In this document: piece after piece, positions 34,731 through 43,209 of the stretch
Layout: each line of letters begins with the position of its first letter
Numbering within the stretch: position 1 is the first letter of the stretch
Source of the DNA: Labrenzia sp. OB1
GTDB taxonomy: Bacteria; Pseudomonadota; Alphaproteobacteria; Rhizobiales; Stappiaceae
Direction of reading: 5' to 3'
Length of the DNA stretch: 64,000 nucleotides
NCBI RefSeq assembly: GCF_001624695.1
Contig: NZ_JSEP01000001.1
Span: 1,286 to 65,285, forward strand
Made by a program: the position numbers and the translations under genes
Notes under the pieces: generated by a model
What the model was told of the DNA's origin: nothing
Database searches by the model: none
The model's input: only the letters and a program-made list of their open reading frames with translations

Positions 34731-35114
34731 ATGAACTGGGACACCTACAGGCGAGAAGCGAAAACCCGTGGCGCCCTCGCACTCGAGCTCTTTGTCGTTC
34801 TGTCCCTGCCGGTGGAAGGCGGCACATCTGCGGAAACAGTCCTTGCGGACCACCTCGAATACCAGCGCAGACTTGAAGGTGAAGGCCGGCTCGTTCAGGC
34901 CGGGCCGCTTTCGGACGAGTCGGGACAGCTCCTGTCCGGCGCCGGTCTTGTCGTCTACCGTGCCAACTCGCTGGAAGAAGCACGCGAACTTGCCGAGGCC
35001 GATCCGATGCACAGCTCGGGCGCCCGGAGCTATTCCTTGCGCCGGTGGCTGTGGAACGAGGGGCGGCTAACCCTGGATGTCGGCCTGTCGACGCAATCGG
35101 TCACCGTGAGCTGA
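34731..35114 (+). CDS. YciI-like protein (muconolactone-isomerase-related fold)
   Basis: A 127-residue YCII-domain protein, divergent from the FAH operon. The core shows HLEYQRRLEGEGRLVQAGPLSDE, then a central strand (GAGLVVYRANSLEEARELAE) and the catalytic-type ADPMHSSG, a typical YciI ending region. The fold is a ferredoxin-like barrel shared with CatC muconolactone isomerase, so an isomerase or dehalogenase step after ring cleavage is plausible. GGAGG lies seven bases before the ATG at 34731. An in-frame ATG at 34695 would translate across the operator palindrome and is disfavoured. Confidence 0.75.
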   Translation: MNWDTYRREAKTRGALALELFVVLSLPVEGGTSAETVLADHLEYQRRLEGEGRLVQAGPLSDESGQLLSGAGLVVYRANSLEEARELAEADPMHSSGARSYSLRRWLWNEGRLTLDVGLSTQSVTVS

Positions 35115-35868
35115 AGTCACGCTTGCGCAGCCCCTGTCAGACCGACCCGGACGCCCCTTTCGAGATCGAAGTGCCATACAAGGCGGATTTCGCCATTTAC
35201 GAGAAAACACCGTTGCAATGCTCGACGCCGCCTAAAGGTTGGGGTGCGTGGCAAGGAAACCGGCACCACGGAAAAAGCTGCGCATCCTGACCATCGTCGG
35301 GACCCATTCACGGCTCTGTCCGGCGACCGATCCACGTTTCACCTATCGCGGCGAGGATGTGGTGCAGACCTTGAAACGGGTGTGCGGCCTGATTGGCTAC
35401 CCGAAGACAATCAGGATGGACAACAGCAGCGAATTCATCTTCCGTGACCTTGACCTGTGGGCCTGTGCAATTGGCGTCACGCTCGACTTCTCGCGGCCCG
35501 GCAAGCCAACCGACAACGGCTTCATCGCAGCCTTTAACAGCAAGTTCCGGGCGGAAAGTTTGAACGCCCCTTGGTTCCTGACGCTTGCGGATGCCCGCGA
35601 AAACATGGAGGATTGGCGTAGACACGACAGTGAGGATCGTCCTCATTCTGCGATCGGATACAATGTCCCGATCGCCCTACATAATCATAATCCCGTTGGC
35701 ATACCCGGTCCGTCACCGTGAAAGTAGCCGGAAAACTCCAGCTTCCGGCGTTCCAGTACTTCACGCTCAGTGCAATACCAATCGGCATGACACCAAAAAT
35801 CAATATACTTTCAACCAGTTCCAAATGCTGCACAAAGCCCATTTTCACTTTTCGACTGCAAGCTTTCA
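35115..35868. other. IS-derived intergenic region
   Basis: The stretch contains the decayed IS3 OrfB at 35275-35721. After it, a short sequence (AAAGTAGCCGGAAAACTCC and on) looks like the usual right-end region of such elements. 35115-35270 and 35770-35868 show no recognisable gene. Confidence 0.5.
35275..35721 (+). pseudogene. IS3-family transposase OrfB fragment, decayed
   Basis: About 148 codons of the C-terminal half of an IS3 OrfB integrase core: LRILTIVGTHSRLCPATDP, VCGLIGYPKTIRMDN (second catalytic Asp kept), LDFSRPGKPTDN, RPHSAIGYNVPIAL. The first catalytic Asp region is missing, and the position of the catalytic Glu (normally IESFN) reads IAAFN. Further substitutions (NSSEF for the usual QGSEF) show decay. 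It is not functional and marks an old insertion between the GntR aromatic genes and the sulfonate operon. Confidence 0.8.
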
Positions 35869-36066
35869 ATAGGGTGCAAGAGCCTCACTTGTTGGATGGC
35901 TTTCGTTCTTTTCACGCGCTTGCGCAACAGCCAGCAGTCTCTCAAGATCGCGCCTGAACTTGATGTCGTGGAGATGGGACGCGACAGATTTGATTACCTC
36001 GACGTCACGCTGTCCCACGGTTATCGTCAATTCGACACCCGTGTTTCGACCTTGTTCTTTCGGCAT
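35869..36066 (-). CDS. Small hypothetical protein after the Usp gene
   Basis: A 65-residue soluble protein (starts MPKEQGRNTGVELTITVGQR). It is read in the same direction as the sulfonate operon and begins 26 bases after the Usp stop. The ATG at 36066 has a GGAG nine bases upstream; a TTG at 36096 would lengthen it. No domain is recognised. It may be the last gene of the operon. Confidence 0.4.
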
Positions 36067-36092
36067 GAGGCATGCTCCCGGAGTGGATTGTT

Positions 36093-36503
36093 TCAATCAC
36101 GAACCACGAACACGGAACAGCCGGCTCGCCGCACCACACGCGAGGCCGTCGATCCCAGGAAGTAGTCCTGCGCCGAGGGATGATGCGAGCCCACGACGAT
36201 CAGATCGACGCCGTTGTCCTCGGCGAAAAGCGCAATTTGCACCCCCGGCTTTCCAATCACGACCTTGCAGGAAACATCGCTTGCGTTGCCGACGGTTTCG
36301 CTCAGTTTCCGTCCGATTTTTTCGGTCAGATGGTTGTCGAACTTCAGGTCGACGAACTCGGAGACAAACCCCGGAATGCTCTCCAGCACTGTCAGCAAGG
36401 TGATCTGCCCCCCTTCAGACAAAAGGTGCCGGGAGAGGGTCAGTTTCCGGGAGATCAGGGATTCGTGATCCAGCGCGACGGGAATGAGGATGTGCTTGTA
36501 CAT
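36093..36503 (-). CDS. Universal stress protein (UspA family)
   Basis: A 136-residue single-domain Usp. The ATP-binding signature is present (VVGSHHPSAQDYFLGSTASRV, matching G-x2-G-x9-G-S/T with His in the second Gly position), as are the N-terminal Asp region and the C-terminal SVFVVRD. It follows the YeiH exporter by 31 bases and is co-directional with the DHPS genes, so it is probably induced with them. Usp proteins are often attached to transporter operons. Confidence 0.85.
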   Translation of the reverse strand: MYKHILIPVALDHESLISRKLTLSRHLLSEGGQITLLTVLESIPGFVSEFVDLKFDNHLTEKIGRKLSETVGNASDVSCKVVIGKPGVQIALFAEDNGVDLIVVGSHHPSAQDYFLGSTASRVVRRAGCSVFVVRD

Positions 36504-36534
36504 CGGTTGGGTACCTCATGCAGTTCATGGGGGT

Positions 36535-37596
36535 TCAGGAGCCGCCTTTCAGATAAGGCAGGACAACCAACTGACCGGTTGCGATCACAACTGCCAGAAA
36601 CACAGTCTGAGCGACCAGAAACGCAGCAGCCCTCTTGCCGACCTTTACGAGGTCTTTCGGTACGGTTTTCAGTCCGACCGCGGCGATGGCCAACAGCAAA
36701 AGCCAACGGGAAATGGAGGCGGCCGTTTCAGTTACGTAGGGCGGCAGGCTGACCAGTGAGTTGAGCGTTGCAAGGGCCACGAAACCGACAACAAACAGCG
36801 GAATGAGAGGTGGAGAAGACGCCCCAGGTTCGCCATTTCTGTTCGAAGCCCTGAGAACGGTCAACGCAACAAGAACAATGGGTGCCAGCATGGCAACCCT
36901 CAAGAGCTTGACGAGCGTTGCCGTCTCGCCTGCCTCTTCCGAGACGGAGAAGCCTGCACCGACGACCTGGGCGACATCATGGATCGTGGCGCCGAGATAG
37001 ACCCCGGCCATTCGATCGGTAAAGCCCAGGGTCTGGCTGAGAACCGGGTAGAGGATCATCGCGACCGTGGAGAGAATGGTGACCCCGACCACGGTAAACA
37101 CCAGCTGGTCTTCCGAACGCTCATCCTTGGGCAATACCGCTGCGATTGCCATGGCGGCAGAGGCTCCGCAGATTGCGACAGACCCCGCCGACAAGAAGGC
37201 GAAACGCAGCTCGAAGCCGAAAAAACGCGCAAAGGCCAACCCGAAGCCGATCGTGAGCAGGGTTCCGCTGGCGACCAGAAGCACGACCGGCAGCCCCAGA
37301 GCGTTCACCATGTCGAAGCTTATTCTCAGCCCCAGAAGCGCAACGCCAAGCCGCAACATGGTCTTTCCACCAAACGCGATCCCAGGCTTGCAAACCCGAT
37401 CTTCGGAGAGAAAATTCAATGCGATACCGATCAGAAGGGCAAGCAGCATCGCCGGCGCTCCGTAATGTTCGGCAATGAACTGGCTGGCCAACGCGATCAC
37501 GCCGGCAACCAACAGTCCGGGCAGCATCCTGCGGCCATCCGCGAGCAAGGCCAGGACCGCAGGAGTGTCCAGAGACTGCATCTCAGGCTTGACCAT
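36535..37596 (-). CDS. YeiH-family putative sulfate/sulfite exporter
   Basis: A 353-residue membrane protein of the YeiH/PSE family with about 10-11 hydrophobic segments. It has the family motifs GKTMLRLGVALLGLRISF, SVAICGASAAMAIA and IHDVAQVVGAG. In sulfonate degraders a membrane protein is needed to remove the sulfite or sulfate released by the sulfo-lyase, and this gene sits in that position where TauZ/SuyZ-type exporters occur elsewhere. The start at 37596 (GGAGG upstream) overlaps the preceding dehydrogenase by 14 bases. Export substrate is inferred from context. Confidence 0.82.
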   Translation of the reverse strand: MVKPEMQSLDTPAVLALLADGRRMLPGLLVAGVIALASQFIAEHYGAPAMLLALLIGIALNFLSEDRVCKPGIAFGGKTMLRLGVALLGLRISFDMVNALGLPVVLLVASGTLLTIGFGLAFARFFGFELRFAFLSAGSVAICGASAAMAIAAVLPKDERSEDQLVFTVVGVTILSTVAMILYPVLSQTLGFTDRMAGVYLGATIHDVAQVVGAGFSVSEEAGETATLVKLLRVAMLAPIVLVALTVLRASNRNGEPGASSPPLIPLFVVGFVALATLNSLVSLPPYVTETAASISRWLLLLAIAAVGLKTVPKDLVKVGKRAAAFLVAQTVFLAVVIATGQLVVLPYLKGGS

Positions 37597-38590
37597 CAGC
37601 GAGCCTCCGAACGGCGCTCATGTAGCGCACAGGCACGTCAATGCCGTGGGCACGGGCTTCGCGAATGGCGGCGGAGCGACGTGTGCCGGGGAGCCGTGCC
37701 CCCTCCATTGCCTCGATCAAACCGAGAAGACTTTCAAGCCTTTCGACAAACCGCTGGTCCATTGGCCTGATCGCGATCAGAAACTGGCCGACCCCCGGCG
37801 GTGCACTGTCGGCTGTAAAAAAGGACGAAGCTTCCGTACTCATGGCGGCGCCGGTCATAACGGAAGCGAGAATCTCCACCATCAAGGCGAGCGCAGTGCC
37901 CTTTGCCTCGCCAATAGGAAGCATGGTGCCGGCCAACGCCTCCTCGGCATCCGTTGTCGGATCGCCATGCCTGTCCAAAGCCCAGCCTTCGGGTATCGCT
38001 CGGCCTGCCTTGCGCGCGTTCATGACCTTCCCGCGTGCGACCCGCGACAGAGACAAGTCGATGACAAGCGGGTCTTTATCCCCTCTCGGTGCTGAAAAGG
38101 CGATTGGATTGGTACCGAATACGGGTTTTTTCGCTCCAAAGGGCGCCATGGCCGCCGGAGCATTTGCGACCATAATTGCAACCAGGCCTTTTCGGGCAAG
38201 TTTTTCCACCTGAACGGACAGGGCGCCACAGTGGTGCGAACGTGTGACGCCCATTGTCGCACACCCGAATTCGAGGGCACGCAGCCCTCCTTGCTCAATC
38301 ACCTGGTCGAGTGCCGGATAAGCAAACCCGAAGCCCGCATCGGCAAGAATATTGGTCGGACCGACATCCTGGAAAGTCACGGTGGCGCCTGCCGCGATCT
38401 TCCCGCTTCTCACTTGGGCGACATAATCCTCGACCCGCGAAAACCCGTGCCCGACCTGACCTTCCGCTTCCGCTGCGACCAGAGCGCCCGCGACCGAGAG
38501 CGCCGTATTGTCGGGCACACCAACACCGACAAAAGCCGACTTGATCAGCAATTCAGCGTCGGAAAGGCTGACACGTTCCGTCTGTTCCAT
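37583..38590 (-). CDS. comC: Ldh-family (R)-sulfolactate dehydrogenase, ComC-like
   Basis: A 335-residue member of the malate/L-lactate/ureidoglycolate dehydrogenase family, which uses an NAD(P) fold unrelated to classical LDH. The catalytic-region motif RSHHCGALSVQVEKLARKGL and KPVFGTNPIAFSAPRGD are visible. In sulfolactate degraders ComC interconverts sulfopyruvate and (R)-sulfolactate, and its place between SuyB and the exporter fits that. A dedicated (S)-sulfolactate dehydrogenase (SlcC) is not seen in the window. ATG at 38590. Confidence 0.78.
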   Translation of the reverse strand: MEQTERVSLSDAELLIKSAFVGVGVPDNTALSVAGALVAAEAEGQVGHGFSRVEDYVAQVRSGKIAAGATVTFQDVGPTNILADAGFGFAYPALDQVIEQGGLRALEFGCATMGVTRSHHCGALSVQVEKLARKGLVAIMVANAPAAMAPFGAKKPVFGTNPIAFSAPRGDKDPLVIDLSLSRVARGKVMNARKAGRAIPEGWALDRHGDPTTDAEEALAGTMLPIGEAKGTALALMVEILASVMTGAAMSTEASSFFTADSAPPGVGQFLIAIRPMDQRFVERLESLLGLIEAMEGARLPGTRRSAAIREARAHGIDVPVRYMSAVRRLADGQA

Positions 38591-38643
38591 GAGGTTCTCT
38601 TTTGGTTCGGGTGGCCGAAAGTCCGGCCACCCGTTCATTTGCG

Positions 38644-39825
38644 TCACGCGCTGCGGTAGAGTTTGGTCATGGAAAACTCACGATGGCCCAGGGCTTCGGC
38701 GGCCGTGCTCCGGCCGCTGGCTGTCCGGCGGATCATGTCGATCAGTTCGTCGCCGGCCTCATCGATCGTCATTTCGCGCCTCAGGATGCCCGAGACGTCA
38801 ACGTCGACATGCTCGCTCATGGTGCGAACCGTTCGGGGGTTTGCGGTGATCTTGATGACCGGGACAATCGGGTTGCCGACCACATTGCCCTGTCCTGTCG
38901 GAAATGTATGGATCACCGCTCCACCCGCGGCCATCAGCGTCACGCATTCCGCGGCGGCCGACGACGAGTCCATGAAATAGAGTCCGTTTCCGGAGTTCGG
39001 CATTTCTGCCGGTTCGAGAATGTCGATGAATTGAGATGTCCGGCCAATCTTTTCCAGATTGCCAAGCGCCTTTTCCTCGATTGTGGTCAGCCCGCCCTCG
39101 ATATTGCCCTTGGTCGGCTGACTGTCGGAAAGGTCGTCGGTCTGGTGGGCGAAGATGACATCGTCCTGATAGGCCTTCCACATCTTGTGCCAGCGCTCAC
39201 CGACTTCCTCATTGACCGCGCGCTTCTGACAAATGTGTTCGGCGCCTGTGATCTCGGAGGTCTCACCAAAGAACCCGGTGATGCCCTCAGGCAGCAGCTT
39301 GTCGTACATGTTGCCCACAGTCGGACATGAGCCAAGACCGGTGGTCGTGTCACTCTCACCGCATTTGGTGGAAACCCAGAGCTCGGAAATCGAGCATTCC
39401 TCGCGCTGGTTTTCGGAAGTGATGTGCACAAAGTCCTTCGCAGCCCAGGAAGCCCGGCGGATGGTCTCGAAGTCACCATTCTGTTCGATGGAAAACTCGG
39501 CGACCGGCTTGCCGGTCTTCCGGATGCCGTCGGCGATCCGTTTGGTCCAGCCGGGTTCGATGCCGATCACGACGACTGCCGCGACGTTGGGATTTGCTCC
39601 CGTGCCGATCATGGTGCGGAAATGCAGATCGAGGTCCTCGCCGAATTGCAGGCGGCCGTAGGCATGCGGAATGGCGAGGGTGCCCTTCACATTGTTCGCC
39701 ACCGCTTCACAGGCAGCGTTGGAGATATCGTCGACAGGCAGGATGACAACATGGTTGCGAACCCCGACCCGCCCGTTCTCGCGCCGGTAGGCCTTGACCG
39801 TAATGTTGGAATATTTGGAAGACAT
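38644..39825 (-). CDS. suyB: (2R)-sulfolactate sulfo-lyase, large subunit
   Basis: SuyAB splits (R)-3-sulfolactate to pyruvate and sulfite in the cytoplasm. This 393-residue UxaA-type subunit matches known SuyB nearly motif for motif: [79 protein letters not shown] and the end [11 protein letters not shown]. Altronate and galactarate dehydratases share the fold but not these segments. It follows SuyA by 12 bases. Confidence 0.94.
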   Translation of the reverse strand: MSSKYSNITVKAYRRENGRVGVRNHVVILPVDDISNAACEAVANNVKGTLAIPHAYGRLQFGEDLDLHFRTMIGTGANPNVAAVVVIGIEPGWTKRIADGIRKTGKPVAEFSIEQNGDFETIRRASWAAKDFVHITSENQREECSISELWVSTKCGESDTTTGLGSCPTVGNMYDKLLPEGITGFFGETSEITGAEHICQKRAVNEEVGERWHKMWKAYQDDVIFAHQTDDLSDSQPTKGNIEGGLTTIEEKALGNLEKIGRTSQFIDILEPAEMPNSGNGLYFMDSSSAAAECVTLMAAGGAVIHTFPTGQGNVVGNPIVPVIKITANPRTVRTMSEHVDVDVSGILRREMTIDEAGDELIDMIRRTASGRSTAAEALGHREFSMTKLYRSA

Positions 39826-39837
39826 GGTGACGGTTCC

Positions 39838-40128
39838 TTACCAGCGCTTGGTTTTGCAATTGTGAGTGTGGACATGGGCGCCTTTGGGAATGTCGGCGAT
39901 GATCTTGCCGATGTCCTCGCCGTACTTGATGGCCGTGTCGCCGTCTCTCAGGTCCTTGAGCGCAATCTTGTGGCCGATCGGCACATCGGCGCCCGCGGCC
40001 AGGCGAAATGTGGAATTGTCATGCGTGACGCAGCACAGCATGTCGGTGCCGGCAGTCAGGCCTTCCACAACCACGACACCGACATTGTCGGCGTGTTCGT
40101 GGACGAGAAGATGGGGAATTTCAGACAT
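39838..40128 (-). CDS. suyA: (2R)-sulfolactate sulfo-lyase, small subunit
   Basis: A 96-residue SAF-domain protein, the small subunit of SuyAB. The typical UxaA N-terminal pattern is visible: DNVGVVVVEGLTAG, then VPIGHKIALKDLRDGD and YGEDIGKI, ending with the metal-type motif HVHTHNCKTKRW. GAGGAG precedes the ATG at 40128. It lies between HpsP and SuyB. Confidence 0.92.
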   Translation of the reverse strand: MSEIPHLLVHEHADNVGVVVVEGLTAGTDMLCCVTHDNSTFRLAAGADVPIGHKIALKDLRDGDTAIKYGEDIGKIIADIPKGAHVHTHNCKTKRW

Positions 40129-40138
40129 GAATGTCTCC

Positions 40139-41134
40139 TCAAGTGTCTGGGGTAAGCAAGATTTTGGGAGCTGCGACTTTGCCGGCACGTAAGTCGGCAA
40201 ACGCTCTCAGCCCGTCGGAAAGTGGCCGGGTCTCAGTCCAGTCGAGTGCTCCAAGTCTGCCGTCGAACATGGCCTGTGCGGTGTCGCGGAAGTCCGCGGC
40301 GGTGTAGGTGTACGTCCCGATGAAGGTGATTTCCTGCAGCGTCATGCGGCGGATATCGAGGCCTCCCTCTGCGGCGCCCAGCCCGATATGCACGATCACT
40401 CCCCCCGGTTTGACCAGTGCCGAAGCCGTTGCCCGTGTCCCCTGGTAGCCAACAGCGTCCACAATCAGGCCGTAAGGGCCGCCGGCAGGTGCCTGGTCCG
40501 GCGGCAACACTTCAAGGCCGCAGGTTTCGGTCAGGAAATGAGCACGCTCCAGGTTCGGCTCGACAAGGCGGATGTCAGAAACACCTTGTGCCATCATGGA
40601 CAGCGCGGTTCCCAGACCGATCGCCCCGCCGCCGATGACCAGCGCTTTCACGTCGGCCGGATTTTCGCTCAGGACCCGCTTGGCGAGGCGCACCGCGTGC
40701 CAGCCGCAGGCAATCGGTTCGGCCAGGGCCGCCTGGGCATCGCGAACATGGTCCGGTATCGTCACCAGATTGCTTTCGGGCATCGACAGGAATTCGGCGA
40801 ACCCGCCTGGGCGTGGTGGCATGGAAATGATCTGCCGATCCGGACAAAGATTGTCCTGATCAGACATGCAGGCAGTGCATCTGCCGCAGGTCACAAGCGG
40901 ATTTACGGTAACGCGCCGACCCTTTAATGCGCCGGAAAGCACGGTTCCGGCTACTTCGTGACCGAGAACGAGAGGCGCCGGACGCCGCTCATCATGCCCG
41001 AGAAAGGCATGCATGTCGGACCCGCAGATGCCTGTATGCGCCACCTTGATAAGGGCCTCCCCGTCCAGAGGGACAGGGTCGGCAACATCCCGGTAGGCCT
41101 GGGTCTCGGGTCCGGTGTAGACAAGGGCCTTCAT
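40139..41134 (-). CDS. hpsP: Zinc-dependent alcohol dehydrogenase, DHPS 2-dehydrogenase HpsP
   Basis: A 331-residue medium-chain dehydrogenase. It has catalytic zinc ligands in TGICGSDMHAF and VLGHEVAG, a structural zinc site CGRCTACMSDQDNLC, and the Rossmann motif GGGAIGLGTA. In DHPS degraders HpsP and HpsO together interconvert the S and R enantiomers through a 2-oxo intermediate. The ATG at 41134 overlaps the HpsO stop (ATGA). The assignment rests on family plus operon position. Confidence 0.85.
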   Translation of the reverse strand: MKALVYTGPETQAYRDVADPVPLDGEALIKVAHTGICGSDMHAFLGHDERRPAPLVLGHEVAGTVLSGALKGRRVTVNPLVTCGRCTACMSDQDNLCPDRQIISMPPRPGGFAEFLSMPESNLVTIPDHVRDAQAALAEPIACGWHAVRLAKRVLSENPADVKALVIGGGAIGLGTALSMMAQGVSDIRLVEPNLERAHFLTETCGLEVLPPDQAPAGGPYGLIVDAVGYQGTRATASALVKPGGVIVHIGLGAAEGGLDIRRMTLQEITFIGTYTYTAADFRDTAQAMFDGRLGALDWTETRPLSDGLRAFADLRAGKVAAPKILLTPDT

Positions 41135-41883
41135 TTTGCGGTGAACCCTCCGTCGACCATGAGCACCTGTCCGGTGATGTAGTTCGAGGCGGACGAGCAC
41201 AGGAAGAGGAGCGGGCCGTCGAGGTCTTCGAGTGCACCATTGCGGCCGATACAGGTCTGGGCCGCATTGCGCCGCGCCCGTTCCTCGTCGCCGAACACCG
41301 CGGCCGTAAGCTCCGTCGGAAAAAAACCCGGGCCGATCGCGTTCGTGTTGATACCATCTCTGGACCAGGCTTCCGCCATGGCCCGTGTCAGTTGTCCGAT
41401 GCCGCCCTTGGAAGCGCCGTAGGCGATCCCGCCTGGAAATGCGCGCGTGGTTTGCAGGGATGCAAAGTTCACGATCCTTCCCCAGCCGTTCTCACGCATG
41501 GCCGGGACAAAGGCCTTGCTCAGAAAAAAGGGGACGGTCAGGTTGAGCATCATCGTGATGTCCCAGCCCGCATCCGTAACCTCATCGGCGGGTTCCCGGG
41601 TGTTGATCCCGGCGGCATGAACAATGATGTGCGGCGCCCCGAAGGGCGTGGCGGCCTCTTGCGCGATCCGTCCGAGCGCGGAGCGGTCGCTCAGATCGGC
41701 CGAGACGGCAGCCGTGCGGCCGCCCGCCTCTTGCCGCCAATCTTCAAGATCCGCCGCCCGGCGGGCGATACCGACAACATTGGCACCAGCCCGTGCCAGC
41801 ACCGAGGCTGCGCGGCGGCCAAGGCCCGAACTGGCCCCGGTCACCAGGGCCGTCTTGCCGGATACATCGAACAGAGCGGTCAT
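41131..41883 (-). CDS. hpsO: SDR-family DHPS 2-dehydrogenase HpsO
   Basis: A 250-residue short-chain dehydrogenase with cofactor motif TGASSGLG, HAAGI, catalytic Ser in VNFASLQ and YxxxK in IAYGASKGG, ending MVDGGFTAK. Next to HpsN and HpsP it fits HpsO, which oxidises one DHPS enantiomer to the 2-oxo sulfonate. It starts four bases after the HpsN stop. Confidence 0.85.
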   Translation of the reverse strand: MTALFDVSGKTALVTGASSGLGRRAASVLARAGANVVGIARRAADLEDWRQEAGGRTAAVSADLSDRSALGRIAQEAATPFGAPHIIVHAAGINTREPADEVTDAGWDITMMLNLTVPFFLSKAFVPAMRENGWGRIVNFASLQTTRAFPGGIAYGASKGGIGQLTRAMAEAWSRDGINTNAIGPGFFPTELTAAVFGDEERARRNAAQTCIGRNGALEDLDGPLLFLCSSASNYITGQVLMVDGGFTAK

Positions 41884-41887
41884 GGGC

Positions 41888-43201
41888 CTACTCCAGCCCC
41901 TCCGCACTCAGGTCGAAATTCTCGCTGGGGAAATATTTGCGTAGCCGGATGTCTGCAGTGCGCGCATGACCTTCCATACCCTCCAGGCGGGAAATGCGCG
42001 CGGTCGCCTCGGCGATCGGTTTTGCACCATTCCTGGTAGCCCTCTGCCAGGTGACAATCTTCATGAACTTGTGAACCGAAAGACCTCCGGTGTAGGTGGC
42101 AGCCCCGGAGGTTGGCAGTACGTGGTTGGTGCCTGAAGCCTTGTCGCCGAAGGCCACGGTCGTCTCTTCCCCGAGGAACAGCGAGCCGTAGCAGGAAAGA
42201 CGCTCCAGCCACCAATCGAGGTTCTCGGCCTGGACGGTGAGATGCTCCGGGGCGTAGAAATCCGAAGTTGCCGCCATCTCCTCGCGGGTGTCGCACAGGA
42301 TCACTTCGGCGTAATCACGCCAGGCGGCTGCGGCATTGTCCCGGTTGACCTCCGGCAGATCGTCGATGAGCTTCGGCACAAGAGCCATCACCTCCTCGGC
42401 AAGCGAACGGGTATCGGTAACCAGCCAGACCGGAGAATTGTAGCCGTGTTCCGCCTGGCCGACGAGGTCCGCAGCAACGACTTCCGCGTCTGCGGACCTG
42501 TCGGCCAGGATCAGGCTGTCGGTAGGTCCCGCAAACATATCAATGCCGACACGTCCGAACAGGATCCGCTTGGCCTCGGCGACAAACTGATTGCCGGGAC
42601 CCACGAGGATATTGGCCTTGGGCAAACCGAAAAGTCCGAACGTCATGGCCGCGACGCCCTGGACCCCGCCCATTGCGACGATACTGTCGGCTCCACAGAC
42701 ATGTGCCGCGTAGATGATTGCCGGATTGATGCCAACTGCCGGCCGCGGGGGAGAACACGCGACAATGTTCTGACATCCGGCAACCTTTGCCGTCGTCACG
42801 GTCATGATCGCACTGGCAATATGACTGTAACGACCGCCCGGAATGTAGCAGCCGGCCGAATTGACCGGAATGCTCTTCTGCCCCGCAATCAGTCCCGGGA
42901 CCACCTCGACTTCAAAGTTCTGACAGGTCTGCCGCTGGGCTTCCGCAAACCGCTTCACGTTCGCGTGCGAGAACTGGATATCGCGTTTCAGCTTGTCGGA
43001 CACCTGTGCGCTTGCGGCTTCGATTGCCTCTTTGCCCAGAATGATCTCGCCATCGTACTTGTCGAATTTGGCTGCGTATTCAAGAGCCGCCGCATCTCCC
43101 CCCCTCTCGATCGTATCGAGGATCTCCTGAACGATCCGTGTGGTTTCGGAGGCATCGGTCTTGGAGGTGAGAACCGCTTTTTTCAGATACTCTACTGACA
43201 T
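41888..43201 (-). CDS. hpsN: Sulfopropanediol 3-dehydrogenase HpsN
   Basis: HpsN carries out the NAD-dependent, zinc-assisted four-electron oxidation of (R)-DHPS to (R)-sulfolactate. The 437-residue protein is a histidinol-dehydrogenase homologue with the zinc-ligand regions kept: QAEHG (Gln and His), FGDKASGTNHVLPTSGAA (Asp) and the C-terminal HARTADIRLRKYF (His). The sequence GPTDSLILADRSAD is also typical of the family. It is embedded between a TRAP importer and SuyAB and no other his gene is nearby, which makes a histidine-biosynthesis role unlikely. Confidence 0.92.
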   Translation of the reverse strand: MSVEYLKKAVLTSKTDASETTRIVQEILDTIERGGDAAALEYAAKFDKYDGEIILGKEAIEAASAQVSDKLKRDIQFSHANVKRFAEAQRQTCQNFEVEVVPGLIAGQKSIPVNSAGCYIPGGRYSHIASAIMTVTTAKVAGCQNIVACSPPRPAVGINPAIIYAAHVCGADSIVAMGGVQGVAAMTFGLFGLPKANILVGPGNQFVAEAKRILFGRVGIDMFAGPTDSLILADRSADAEVVAADLVGQAEHGYNSPVWLVTDTRSLAEEVMALVPKLIDDLPEVNRDNAAAAWRDYAEVILCDTREEMAATSDFYAPEHLTVQAENLDWWLERLSCYGSLFLGEETTVAFGDKASGTNHVLPTSGAATYTGGLSVHKFMKIVTWQRATRNGAKPIAEATARISRLEGMEGHARTADIRLRKYFPSENFDLSAEGLE

Positions 43202-43209
43202 TGCAGATC

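Noticed and set aside
38644..40128. Altronate dehydratase (UxaA split in two)
   Set aside because: The small and large subunits match SuyA and SuyB segment by segment, and hexuronate genes are absent.
41888..43201. Histidinol dehydrogenase of histidine biosynthesis
   Set aside because: No other his genes are near. It sits between a TRAP importer and sulfolactate sulfo-lyase with HpsO and HpsP, which defines HpsN.
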